Assembly: GCA_963733065.1 (NCBI GenBank)
Contig: CAVTBT010000005.1
Location: 620,001 to 684,000, forward strand
Origin: CAVTBT01 sp963733065
GTDB lineage: Bacteria; Actinomycetota; Thermoleophilia; Gaiellales; Gaiellaceae
DNA length: 64,000 nucleotides
Direction of reading: 5' to 3'
Position numbers and translations under genes: made by a program. Shown here piece after piece: positions 24,112 to 31,931 of this stretch; position 1 is the stretch's first letter, and every line of letters begins with the position of its first letter. The notes beneath the pieces are model-generated. The model was given only the letters and a program-made list of their open reading frames with translations. It searched no databases and was not told the origin of the DNA.

Positions 24112-25638
24112 ATGGCCGAAGAGCCCGCCGCATCGCCGACCCGCAGCGGCCCGTCGCAGGCCGAGGTGCGGCAGCTTGTCGACAGCGCGCAGGCCGGTGA
24201 CCGCGACGCGCTCGAGGAGCTGTACCTGATCCACTTCGACCGGATCTACAGCTACCTGCACATGACCGTCGGCAACCGGCACGACGCCGAGGACCTGACG
24301 ACGCAGACGTTCCTGCGCATGCTGGAGTCGATCGGCAAGTTTCGCTGGCGGTCGGCACCGTTCTCGGCCTGGCTGTTCCGCATCGCGCACAACCTCTCGA
24401 TGGACCACTTCCGGGCGGCGCGCCGGTGGCAGCCCGAGGAGGAGGTGCCCGAGCCCCCCGGGTCGGAGGTGCGCTCGGCCGAGGACGAGGCGTTCCAGTC
24501 GATCGGCCGCAAGTCGATGCTGACGATGATCGAAGGGCTCTCCGACGAGCAGCGGCAGGTGTTGACGCTGAAGTTCGTCTTCAACTTCGCGAACGGCGAC
24601 GTCGCGACCATCCTCGGCAAGACCGAGGGTGCCGTGAAGAGCCTTCAGCACCGTGCGCTCGTCTCGCTGCAGAAGCAGCTGAGACGGCTGATGGCCCTCG
24701 AGGTGGGCATCGTCGGCCTGCCCGGGGCGGGCAAGACCACGCTGTTCACGGCGCTCACGCGCGCAGCGGGTGGCGCCGGCTACGGCAAGGAGCACGTCGG
24801 GATGGCCAAGATCCCGGACGACCGGCTCCCGCGACTGGCGAAGCTCGTTGCCGCCCGCAAGGTGACGCCGGCGGCGATCAGGGTCGTCGACGTCCCCGGC
24901 ACCGGACCGCAGCTGCTCGGCAACCTGCGCCAGGTCGATGCGTTGCTCGCGGTCGCGGACGGGTTCTCGGCGCAGGCCGATCCGGCAGCCGACCTCGAGA
25001 CGCTCGAGCTCGAGCTGCTCGTTGCCGACCGCGACCACGTCGAGCGGCGGCTCGAGCGGGTGGAGAAGCAGGCGAAGTCTGGAGATCCGGCCCTGCGCAA
25101 GGAGGTCGAGGAGCTCCGCGCCGTGCTCTCGCACCTGGACGAGGGCGGTGCGCTCCGCGACCATCCCGGGCCGCTGCCGGACGGGCTCGCGCCGCTGACC
25201 ACCATGCCGACGATCGAGCTCGTCAACGGGCCGGCCGGCATCGACCTGAAGCTCGAGGCGGAGCTCGCCGAGCTGCCCGTCGAGGAGGCGGCCGGGTACC
25301 GCGACGGGCCGTCGGCGCTCGACGACGTCGTGCGGCGGCTCGAGCAGGCGCTCGACCTGATCGCGTTCTTCACCGTCGGCGAGAAGGAGACGCGTGCGTG
25401 GACGCTGCGGCGCGGGCAGACCGCGCTCGAGGCGGCGGCGTCGATCCATTCGGACATCGCACGCGGCTTCATCCGCTGCGAGGTCGTGCGCTGGGACGAG
25501 CTGCTCGACGCCGGCTCGCACGCGGAGGCCGCGAAGCGAGGGCAGCAGCGGCTCGAGGGCAAGACGTACGTCGTCGAGGACGGCGATGTCCTCAACATCA
25601 GAGGTAACTTCGGTACTCCCTCAGGGAAGTCAGCCTGA
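24112..25638 (+). CDS. RNA polymerase sigma-70 (ECF-like) factor fused to YchF/DUF933-like P-loop protein
   Basis: One uninterrupted frame of 508 residues. Residues about 20-195 are a group 4 sigma factor: region 2 LIHFDRIYSYLHM, DLTTQTFLRMLESI and FRIAHNLSMDHF, then region 4 LSDEQRQVLTLKFV and GKTEGAVKSLQHRAL. From about residue 196 the sequence is YchF-like: MALEVGIVGLPGAGKTTLF with Walker A, a shortened switch region VVDVPGTGPQLL, and the C-terminal TGS-type end TYVVEDGDVLNIRGNF. The YchF part is about 313 residues against 363 in typical YchF, and its base-specificity motif is not evident. The junction contains TGATG in another frame, so a single-base insertion could have merged two overlapping genes. 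Both readings are open. Confidence 0.75.
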   Translation: MAEEPAASPTRSGPSQAEVRQLVDSAQAGDRDALEELYLIHFDRIYSYLHMTVGNRHDAEDLTTQTFLRMLESIGKFRWRSAPFSAWLFRIAHNLSMDHFRAARRWQPEEEVPEPPGSEVRSAEDEAFQSIGRKSMLTMIEGLSDEQRQVLTLKFVFNFANGDVATILGKTEGAVKSLQHRALVSLQKQLRRLMALEVGIVGLPGAGKTTLFTALTRAAGGAGYGKEHVGMAKIPDDRLPRLAKLVAARKVTPAAIRVVDVPGTGPQLLGNLRQVDALLAVADGFSAQADPAADLETLELELLVADRDHVERRLERVEKQAKSGDPALRKEVEELRAVLSHLDEGGALRDHPGPLPDGLAPLTTMPTIELVNGPAGIDLKLEAELAELPVEEAAGYRDGPSALDDVVRRLEQALDLIAFFTVGEKETRAWTLRRGQTALEAAASIHSDIARGFIRCEVVRWDELLDAGSHAEAAKRGQQRLEGKTYVVEDGDVLNIRGNFGTPSGKSA

Positions 25639-25814
25639 GCGTTGCTCTGCGGCGCGTGAGACCTGGCTGCCGGCTGTGGCGCCGCGTGACGCGTAGCTCC
25701 GAGGACCACGGCGGGCGCGGACGTTCGTGACCTGTCAGGCTCGCGTCAAGCCGCCGACCGAGGGGACGTGCAGTCTCGCGCGTCTCTAGACGCCGGCTCA
25801 CGAAGGGGAGGCTC

Positions 25815-26126
25815 ATGCAGGCACGGATGGCCACGTACACCTTCAGTGGGGACGCCGACGACCTCGCTCGGCGGGCAGAGGAGGGCATTCTGCCGATCCT
25901 CAAGTCCCAGCCGGGCTTCAAGTCCTACTCGGTCGCGATCGGGGACGGCGAGGTCCTCTCACTCAGTGTCTGGGACTCTCGTGCCGACGCCGAGGCCGGC
26001 AGCGAAGTCGTCGCCTCGTGGGTCGCGGAGAACATGGCCGGGGAGATCGACCTGACCCAGGTCCGCTATGCCGAGATCAAGTTGAGCACGACACTCGGCG
26101 TCGGCACGGCGGGCGCTGTCGCCTGA
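25815..26126 (+). CDS. Small dimeric alpha-beta barrel (ABM-like) protein
   Basis: A 103-residue protein with GGGGAGG just before ATG 25815. MATYTFSGDADDL, ILPILKSQPGFKSYSVAIGDG and LSLSVWDSRADAEAGSEVVA follow the pattern of antibiotic-biosynthesis-monooxygenase-like ferredoxin-fold proteins. Such proteins bind diverse small molecules; no catalytic residues can be assigned. It stands alone between intergenic regions of 176 and 141 nt; the upstream one holds nothing else recognised. Confidence 0.7.
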   Translation: MQARMATYTFSGDADDLARRAEEGILPILKSQPGFKSYSVAIGDGEVLSLSVWDSRADAEAGSEVVASWVAENMAGEIDLTQVRYAEIKLSTTLGVGTAGAVA

Positions 26127-26140
26127 CGCACGCGTCCGAG

Positions 26141-26180
26141 CAGGCGTGGGGCGGCGCCAACCACGCTGTTCCCACGCCTG
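26141..26180. terminator. Bidirectional terminator-like hairpin
   Basis: Perfect 10-bp arms CAGGCGTGGG (26141-26150) and CCCACGCCTG (26171-26180) around a 20-nt loop. It lies between the convergent ABM-like and EamA genes. Confidence 0.55.
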
Positions 26181-26267
26181 TCCTCAGGACCGGACGTCGA
26201 CATGGCAGGACGGCCGTTGTCGCGTGACGCGTCGCCAAGCTGATCGTCTGAACCTCCGCTTCAACGT

Positions 26268-27104
26268 CTAGCCGGCGGAGATCAGCGCCGCGCCGCCGAT
26301 GGCCGCGCCGGCTCCGGCCCGCTGCGCAGCCGTGGCCCGCTCCTTCAGGACGACGCGCGCGAGCACGACCGTGACGACCGGGTAGAGGGACGCGAGCACG
26401 GCCACGACGCTGACAAGCCCGCGGGTCGTCGCGAGGCTGAAGAGCACGTTCGCCCCCACGTCGAACAGGCCGACCGCCACAACCACGGGCACGAGCCGGC
26501 CGGACACGCGGAGCGGCGCGCGGAGTGCGAGCGCGGCCACGACCGCGAGTGCCGTGGCCGTGGCGCGCGAGACGAACACGGTCCACGGGGCGCCGGCGGC
26601 ATCCGCGGCGATGTCGGTGAGCGTGAAGTAGAGGCCGAAGCCGCTCGCCGCGACGAGCGCGAGGCCGACACCCGCTGCCCGCCCGCCGGCGGGCCTGCCC
26701 GGCTCGCGCGACACGAGCGCGATGCCGACGAGGGCCGCGACCACGCCGGCGAGCTGCACGCCGCTGGGCCGCTCCCCCTCCAGAAGCCCCACGGAGAACG
26801 GCACGATCGCCGCGACGCCGGAGATCGGGGCGACGACGCCCATCGCGCCGATCGCCATGCCGCGATAGAGGCAGGCGATGCCGAGCGCCCCCGCCGCCCC
26901 CGCGCCCATCGCCGCCGCCACCGACCCCGGCCCAGGGGCGGGATCGCCGCTGGCGAGCAGGACGATCGAGACGCCCGCGAGGCCGACACCCAGCGAGAGC
27001 GCGACGACGGTGAGGACCGACGCCCGGCGCGACGCGAGGCCGCCGAGGAAGTCTCCCGCGCCCCAGCAGACGCTGGCCGCGAGGGCGAGCGCGACCGCCG
27101 TCAC
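26268..27104 (-). CDS. EamA/DMT-family transporter
   Basis: A 278-residue membrane protein with ten predicted helices in two repeats, beginning VALALAASVCWGAGDFLGGL. The repeat signature appears as ACLYRGMAIGAMGVVAPISG and near the C-terminus as SLATTRGLVSVVAVLASLYPVV. It is a drug/metabolite-type exporter or importer of unknown substrate. GTG 27104 lies 6 nt after the YhaM-like stop, so the two are one operon. Confidence 0.88.
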   Translation of the reverse strand: MTAVALALAASVCWGAGDFLGGLASRRASVLTVVALSLGVGLAGVSIVLLASGDPAPGPGSVAAAMGAGAAGALGIACLYRGMAIGAMGVVAPISGVAAIVPFSVGLLEGERPSGVQLAGVVAALVGIALVSREPGRPAGGRAAGVGLALVAASGFGLYFTLTDIAADAAGAPWTVFVSRATATALAVVAALALRAPLRVSGRLVPVVVAVGLFDVGANVLFSLATTRGLVSVVAVLASLYPVVTVVLARVVLKERATAAQRAGAGAAIGGAALISAG

Positions 27105-27110
27105 GATGCG

Positions 27111-27950
27111 TCAGTCGCCGACGGGACGGGTGGCGGCGACCGCGTCGAGCTGGTTCGCGTGGTACAGCGCCGTCGCCTCCGCCGTGCGGCACGCCTGCCG
27201 GTCGTGATGGCCGGCCACGGCATGCACCAGCTCCGCCAGCGCGGCCGCGTCGAGCTCGGTTCGCGCTGCGTGCTCCTCGATCAGCCGCACGCCGAGGTGC
27301 ACGTGGCCGAGCAGCGCCCCCTCCCTCGTCGGCGTGAACGCCGGTGCGGCACCGAGCTCCCGGACGCGCCCGACGTCGTGAAGCAGCGCCGCGGCGAGCA
27401 GCAAGTCGACGCGGAGCCGGGGATGCAGCTGCGCCGTCTCTCGGCAGAGCGTGGCGACGCCGACGGTGTGCTCGAGCAGCCCGCCGGCGTACCCGTGGTG
27501 GCCGTCCGCCCCTGCGGCCGGCAACGTGCGTAGCCCGCGACGCACGGCGGCGTCCGCCAGCACCGATCCGGTGAGCTCGTGCAGGCCCGGATGCGCGATC
27601 TCGGCGGCGAGGAAGTCGAGGAAGCCCTCGAGCTCGTCGGCGTCACGGCGCAGCGCCGGCGCGAGGGCCGCCGGGTCCTCGTCCTTGGCCGGCTCGACCG
27701 TTCGCACGTCGAGCTGCAGCCGGTCGCGGAAACGCTCGACCCGTCCGAGCACGCGGACCGCGTCGCCGGTGTCGAAACGGCCGTCGAGCAGCTCCACGTC
27801 CCGCCACACACGTGCCTCGATCCGGCCACTCGGGTCGACGAGCTCCAGCGCGAGATACGGCGAGCCGTTCCGCGTCGTACGCCGCTCCTTCTTCGCGACC
27901 GCATAGACCCCCTCGACGACGCGGTCGGGGGCGAGGTCTGCGATGGCCAT
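27111..27950 (-). CDS. 3'-5' exonuclease of YhaM type (OB fold plus HD domain)
   Basis: A 279-residue protein. The N-terminal part is an OB-fold nucleic-acid-binding domain (residues about 12-80, YLALELVDPSGRIEARVW). The C-terminal HD domain has GGLLEHTVGVATLC, LLAAALLHDVGRV and AGHHDRQA for its metal site. The order matches YhaM-family exoribonucleases. The ATG has TAGACT 7 nt upstream. It is divergent from the DUF1015 gene. Confidence 0.87.
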   Translation of the reverse strand: MAIADLAPDRVVEGVYAVAKKERRTTRNGSPYLALELVDPSGRIEARVWRDVELLDGRFDTGDAVRVLGRVERFRDRLQLDVRTVEPAKDEDPAALAPALRRDADELEGFLDFLAAEIAHPGLHELTGSVLADAAVRRGLRTLPAAGADGHHGYAGGLLEHTVGVATLCRETAQLHPRLRVDLLLAAALLHDVGRVRELGAAPAFTPTREGALLGHVHLGVRLIEEHAARTELDAAALAELVHAVAGHHDRQACRTAEATALYHANQLDAVAATRPVGD

Positions 27951-27957
27951 GACGGTG

Positions 27958-27963
27958 AGTCTA
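27958..27963 (-). promoter_or_regulatory. Candidate -10 element of the YhaM-like gene (leaderless)
   Basis: Minus-strand TAGACT 7 nt before the ATG at 27950, part of a divergent pair with the element at 27981-27986. Confidence 0.5.
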
Positions 27964-27980
27964 GGCTCGACGCCCGTTGG

Positions 27981-27986
27981 TACGCT
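27981..27986 (+). promoter_or_regulatory. Candidate -10 element of the DUF1015 gene (leaderless)
   Basis: TACGCT 7 nt before ATG 27994, with no ribosome site between them. Confidence 0.5.
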
Positions 27987-27993
27987 CGCCGCG

Positions 27994-29070
27994 ATGGCCG
28001 ACGTGCAGCCGTTCAGCGCGCTCCGCTACTCCGAGGCTGCCGGGCCGCTCGAGGCGCTCGTCGCGCCGCCGTACGACGTGATCTCGCCGGCGCAGCGTGA
28101 CGAGCTGGCGGCGCGCAGCCCGCACAACGTCGTCCGGCTGACGCTTCCCGACAACGAGGACGAGGCCGCTCACACGCTGGCCGTGTGGCGGGCGGACGGC
28201 GTGCTCGTCGAGGAGCCCGCGGCGGTCTGGGCGCTGCGCCAGGAGTACGTCGGTCCGGACGGCGTCTCCCGCCGCCGTGAGGGCATCGTCGCCTCGCTCG
28301 CGGTCGAGCCGTACGAGCGCGGCGTCGTCCTGCCGCACGAGCGCACCCACGCCGGGCCGAAGGAGGGCCGCCTGCGGCTGCTGCGCGCGACCGGCGTCCA
28401 GCTCGAGCCGATCTTCCTCCTCTACGACGGCCCTGCGCCGTTCGCGCCACCGGAAGACGAGCCGGACCTCGCGGCCGGCGGCGCGTCGCTCTGGCGCCTC
28501 GAGGACACGGCGGCGGTCAGCGAGGCGTTCGCCGACCGCCAGCTGCTGATCGCCGACGGCCATCACCGCTACGAGACGGCGCTGGCCTACGCAGCCGAGG
28601 CCGGGACGCCCGCGGCCGCGCGCATGCCCGTCGTGCTCGTCTCCACGGACGATCCGGGTCTGGAGATCTTCGCCACGCACCGTGTCTTCTCCGGCGACTT
28701 CGCGCTCCCCGTTGCGGGCGAGGCTCTCGACGTCGAAGCCGCGCTCGCCGAGCTGGACGCCCACTCGAACGGCCGTGCGGTCGCCGTCGCGTACCGGGGC
28801 GGCGTGGCGAGGCTGCTGTACGGCGAGGACGGCGAGCTGGACGTGCAGCTCGTGGACCGGCTCGGCCACGCCGGGATCTCGTACACCCCCGACTGGCGCG
28901 AGGCGGTCGGCCGCGTCGACCGGGGCGAGGCCGCGGCCGCCGTCCTGCTCCGGCCGACCCGCATCGAGGACGTCTTCGCCGTCGCCCGGCGCGGCGACGT
29001 GATGCCGCAGAAGTCGACGTACTTCTTCCCGAAGCTGCTCTCGGGGCTGCTGTTCCATCCACTCGCGTGA
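27994..29070 (+). CDS. DUF1015 family protein
   Basis: A 358-residue DUF1015 protein. Family blocks are VAPPYDVISPAQRDEL, SPHNVVRLTLP, LPHERTHAGPKEGRLRLLRA, LLIADGHHRYETAL and a C-terminal MPQKSTYFFPKLLSGL. The conserved DGHHRYETA resembles an active site, but the reaction is not established. ATG 27994 is chosen over an in-frame ATG at 27943 because TACGCT lies 7 nt before it. The lipoprotein and inositol-phosphatase-like genes follow with 4-nt overlaps. Confidence 0.87.
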   Translation: MADVQPFSALRYSEAAGPLEALVAPPYDVISPAQRDELAARSPHNVVRLTLPDNEDEAAHTLAVWRADGVLVEEPAAVWALRQEYVGPDGVSRRREGIVASLAVEPYERGVVLPHERTHAGPKEGRLRLLRATGVQLEPIFLLYDGPAPFAPPEDEPDLAAGGASLWRLEDTAAVSEAFADRQLLIADGHHRYETALAYAAEAGTPAAARMPVVLVSTDDPGLEIFATHRVFSGDFALPVAGEALDVEAALAELDAHSNGRAVAVAYRGGVARLLYGEDGELDVQLVDRLGHAGISYTPDWREAVGRVDRGEAAAAVLLRPTRIEDVFAVARRGDVMPQKSTYFFPKLLSGLLFHPLA

Positions 29071-29456
29071 GGTCCGCCGCGGCAGGGCTCGCCGGGGTCG
29101 CGCTGCTCGTGGGCTGCGGGTCGGAGCCGGAGACCGAGCAGCCGGCGGAGCCGCGCGACTGCGGCCGCTACGAACTGGCGCACGGGCCACCGTCCATCGC
29201 CGACCAGGAGCGGAACCGGTGCCTCCTCGACGCGCTCGACGCGGGCGATCCGGCCACGCTCGTCGTGACGCGGGCAACGATCGAGGGCGATCCGATCACG
29301 ACCACGTACGAGGTCGGCGACGACGGCTCGATCGAGCTCGTCGTGGACACGACGGAGGATCGCTACGGCCCACAGTCCGTCTCGACCCTTCGTTGCACCG
29401 GTCTGCGCGAGTCGAACGGGGTGCTCGAGGGCACCGGTTGCGAGGGGGGGTCGTGA
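29067..29456 (+). CDS. Small lipoprotein
   Basis: A 129-residue protein with a signal and lipobox (AGVALLVGCGSEP; Cys about 17). The mature part has three more Cys and repeats of acidic beta strands (GDDGSIELVVDTTEDRYG). GTG 29067 overlaps the DUF1015 stop. It is probably attached to the outer face of the membrane. The family is not recognised. Confidence 0.72.
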   Translation: MRSAAAGLAGVALLVGCGSEPETEQPAEPRDCGRYELAHGPPSIADQERNRCLLDALDAGDPATLVVTRATIEGDPITTTYEVGDDGSIELVVDTTEDRYGPQSVSTLRCTGLRESNGVLEGTGCEGGS

Positions 29457-30250
29457 CGCCGTGGCTCGAGCTCTGCCGCGGCGCCGTCGGCGACATCCGG
29501 ACGGTGCTCGAGGAGTTGCCGACGCGGGTCGAGCGCGAGCCCGTGCTTCGGCTCGGCGAGGGTGGCGACGAGACGACCGCGATCGACGCCGCCGCCGAGG
29601 AGGCGGTGCTCGCGCGACTGCGAGCGCTCGGCGAGCCGATGACGATCCTCTCGGAGGAGGTGGGCGAGCTCGTGCTCGGGAACGGCGACGGTCCGCGGGT
29701 CGTCGTCGACCCCATCGACGGCTCGCTGAACGCGAAGCGCGACATCCCGTTCTTCTCGCTGTCACTCGCGGTCGCCGACGGCCCTGCGATGCGGGACGTC
29801 GAGTTCGGATACGTCTACGACTTCGGTTCCGGCGAGGAGTGGACGGCCGAGCGCGGAGGCGGTGCAGCGCTGGACGGCGTGCCGCTCGGTGCCGTGCGGC
29901 CGAAGGACGAGATCGAGATCCTCTCGTTCGAGGCGACGACGACCGCGTTCGTGGTCGAGAAGGCGGCGGCGATGGCCGACCTCGCCCACCGGCTGCGGAT
30001 CATGGGCTCGCTCGCGATCTCGCTCTGCCACCTCGCCGCCGGGCGGGTCGACGCGGTGTGCTCGCTCAAGCCCGCGCGTTCGGTGGACATCGCGGCCGCG
30101 CAGCTGCTCGTCCGCGAGTGCGGTCTCTCGATCGAGCTGCCGGACGCGCCCCCGTTCGCGGAGGCGCCGCTCGACCTCGGCGCCCGCTCCCGTGTCGCGG
30201 CCGCCGGGACACCCGAGCTCTGCGCGCGACTTGCGGCGGCCCTCGCCTAG
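29453..30250 (+). CDS. Inositol-monophosphatase family phosphatase
   Basis: A 265-residue member of the IMPase/FBPase-like superfamily. Metal ligands are in LSEEVGELVLG and VVDPIDGSLNAKRDIPFFSL; the C-terminal motif reads RSVDIAAAQLLVRECG, where many relatives have WDxAA. The substrate may be inositol, histidinol or another sugar phosphate. GTG 29453 overlaps the lipoprotein stop. Its own stop shares CTAG with the stop of the convergent MmcQ-like gene. Confidence 0.86.
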   Translation: MTPWLELCRGAVGDIRTVLEELPTRVEREPVLRLGEGGDETTAIDAAAEEAVLARLRALGEPMTILSEEVGELVLGNGDGPRVVVDPIDGSLNAKRDIPFFSLSLAVADGPAMRDVEFGYVYDFGSGEEWTAERGGGAALDGVPLGAVRPKDEIEILSFEATTTAFVVEKAAAMADLAHRLRIMGSLAISLCHLAAGRVDAVCSLKPARSVDIAAAQLLVRECGLSIELPDAPPFAEAPLDLGARSRVAAAGTPELCARLAAALA

Positions 30251-30594
30251 GCCGGCTCGGCGCCGTCGAGCCGCGCGACGAGCCGCTTCGGCGCGACGAT
30301 GCGGTAGCTCTCCTCGACCCAGTCCCGCGCGACGTCGAGCGGCACGTCGCGGATCGGCACCGTCACCCAGCCGGCCTTGCCGAGCCCGTACCCGGTCGGT
30401 GCCGCTCCATCGATCGAGAGCGCGTGCTCGTGGGACTCGTCGAGCTTCACGGTGATGCGCCGCGAGCGGGCGTCGCCGAGGAAGACGAAGATCTTGCCGC
30501 GTACCTTGACGACGTCCTCACCCCATGGGTGATCCTCCGCCGCCTCGGGGAGCGACAGCGCGAACGTGCGGATCCGCGCACGGTGCGCCGGCAT
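30247..30594 (-). CDS. MmcQ/YjbR family protein
   Basis: A 115-residue CyaY-like-fold protein with LPEAAEDHPWGEDVVKVRGK and KAGWVTVPIRDVPLD, which match MmcQ/YjbR. Relatives are called DNA-binding, but the role is not known. TACCGT lies 7 nt before the ATG. It ends in the palindromic CTAG shared with the inositol-phosphatase-like gene. Confidence 0.83.
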   Translation of the reverse strand: MPAHRARIRTFALSLPEAAEDHPWGEDVVKVRGKIFVFLGDARSRRITVKLDESHEHALSIDGAAPTGYGLGKAGWVTVPIRDVPLDVARDWVEESYRIVAPKRLVARLDGAEPA

Positions 30595-30601
30595 GCCGGA
30601 C

Positions 30602-30607
30602 ACGGTA
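30602..30607 (-). promoter_or_regulatory. Candidate -10 element of the MmcQ/YjbR gene (leaderless)
   Basis: Minus-strand TACCGT 7 nt before the ATG at 30594. Confidence 0.4.
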
Positions 30608-30624
30608 CGGGGAACCACACGGTC

Positions 30625-31362
30625 GTGGACCTTCGCATCGGCTGCTCGGGGTGGAACTACCGGCACTGGAAGACGCCCGTCTACGGCGATGCCCCGGCGC
30701 GGCGCTGGCTCGAGCTCTATGCCGAGCGGTTCGACACCGTGGAGGTCAACGCCACCTTCTACCGGCTGCCGTCGGTGCGGGCGGTCGCGGGCTGGGTCGC
30801 GTCCACGCCGCCTGGGTTCGTGTTCGCCGTCAAGGCAAGCCGCTACCTCACGCACATCCGGAGGCTGCGGGACCTCGGAGCGGGTCTGGAGCGGTTCTAC
30901 GCCTGCATCGAGCCACTGGTGCGCTCACCGAAGCTCGGCCCGGTGCTCTGGCAGCTGCCCGAGACCTTTCACCGGGACGACGAGCGGTTGGCCGCGGCGC
31001 TCGAGCGGCTGCCGCCCGGCCGGCACGCGTTCGAGTTCCGCCATCCGAGCTGGTTCACGGGCGACGTCTACGAGCTGCTGCGCGGCGCAGGCGCCGCGCT
31101 CGTGATCGGCGACACTCCCGAGCGGCCGTTCCAGACGGACGAGCGCACGGCGCCGTGGCGGTTCGTCCGCTTCCACCGCGGACGGCGCGGCCGCCGGGGC
31201 AACTACTCCGAGACCGAGCTGCGGGCGTGGGCGGCACGGCTGTGGGCGTGGGACGACAACGCCTTTCTCTACTTCAACAACGACTGGGAGGCGTTCGCTG
31301 TTCGGAACGCGTTGCGACTCCGCGACCTGGTCGGCGAGTGCCCGGCGGCAGACTCGGCCTAG
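30625..31362 (+). CDS. DUF72 family protein (YecE-like)
   Basis: A 245-residue TIM-barrel-like DUF72 protein. It opens LRIGCSGWNYRHWKTPVYG, continues FDTVEVNATFYRLPS and FVFAVKASRYLTHIRRL, and ends with FLYFNNDWEAFAVRNA. The reaction is unknown. GTG 30625 is the first codon before the conserved strand. It is divergent from the MmcQ-like gene with 30 nt between starts. Confidence 0.87.
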   Translation: MDLRIGCSGWNYRHWKTPVYGDAPARRWLELYAERFDTVEVNATFYRLPSVRAVAGWVASTPPGFVFAVKASRYLTHIRRLRDLGAGLERFYACIEPLVRSPKLGPVLWQLPETFHRDDERLAAALERLPPGRHAFEFRHPSWFTGDVYELLRGAGAALVIGDTPERPFQTDERTAPWRFVRFHRGRRGRRGNYSETELRAWAARLWAWDDNAFLYFNNDWEAFAVRNALRLRDLVGECPAADSA

Positions 31363-31445
31363 TCACGCCAAAGCGGCGGCCGCGCTGTTTCGCCAGGGCT
31401 CGCGCGGGTAGCCCAGTCGCCGGAACACCACGGAAGGAGAACGGC

Positions 31446-31910
31446 ATGAAGCGACTCGCACTCGGTGCCGCGGTGGGAGCGCTGCTCGCGCTCTTCTTCG
31501 ATTCCGGTCGCGACCGGCGACGCCGCCGGCTGCTCGCCGACCGCACCTCCGCACTCGCTCGGCGGGCCATGCGTCGTGCGGAACGGGTGACGGGCGGTCT
31601 CGCCGCCCGGCTGTACGGGGTCGGGATGAAGGCGACCCACCTCCGTGAGCAGCCGAAGGAGCAGCCGAACGACGCCACCCTCACCGCCAAGGTCGAGAGC
31701 CAGGTCTTCCGGGCGGCGCACGTGCCGAAGGGCCAGGTGGCCGTCAACGCCGAGAACGGCATCGTCATCCTGCGCGGGCAGGTCGAGCGTCCTGAGCTGA
31801 TCGACGAGCTCGAGCGCAAGGTACGGAAAGTGCAGGGCGTGCTCGACGTGGAGAATCTCCTGCATCTGCCGGGAACCGAGGCGCCGATGCACCGCGCCCA
31901 CCACGCGTAG
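31446..31910 (+). CDS. BON-domain protein with membrane-anchoring N-terminus
   Basis: A 154-residue protein with AAGGAG before ATG 31446. Residues 4-18 are hydrophobic (LALGAAVGALLALFF), followed by a strongly basic SGRDRRRRRLLADR. A BON domain covers about residues 80-140 (LTAKVESQVFRAAHVPKGQ, VAVNAENGIVILRGQVE). BON domains bind phospholipid or peptidoglycan-associated surfaces, so an envelope role is likely. Confidence 0.83.
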   Translation: MKRLALGAAVGALLALFFDSGRDRRRRRLLADRTSALARRAMRRAERVTGGLAARLYGVGMKATHLREQPKEQPNDATLTAKVESQVFRAAHVPKGQVAVNAENGIVILRGQVERPELIDELERKVRKVQGVLDVENLLHLPGTEAPMHRAHHA

Positions 31911-31919
31911 GCACGCAGG

Positions 31920-31925
31920 TACGCT
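31920..31925 (+). promoter_or_regulatory. Candidate -10 element of mrp (leaderless)
   Basis: TACGCT 6 nt before ATG 31932; no ribosome site intervenes. Confidence 0.5.
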
Positions 31926-31931
31926 GGACCG

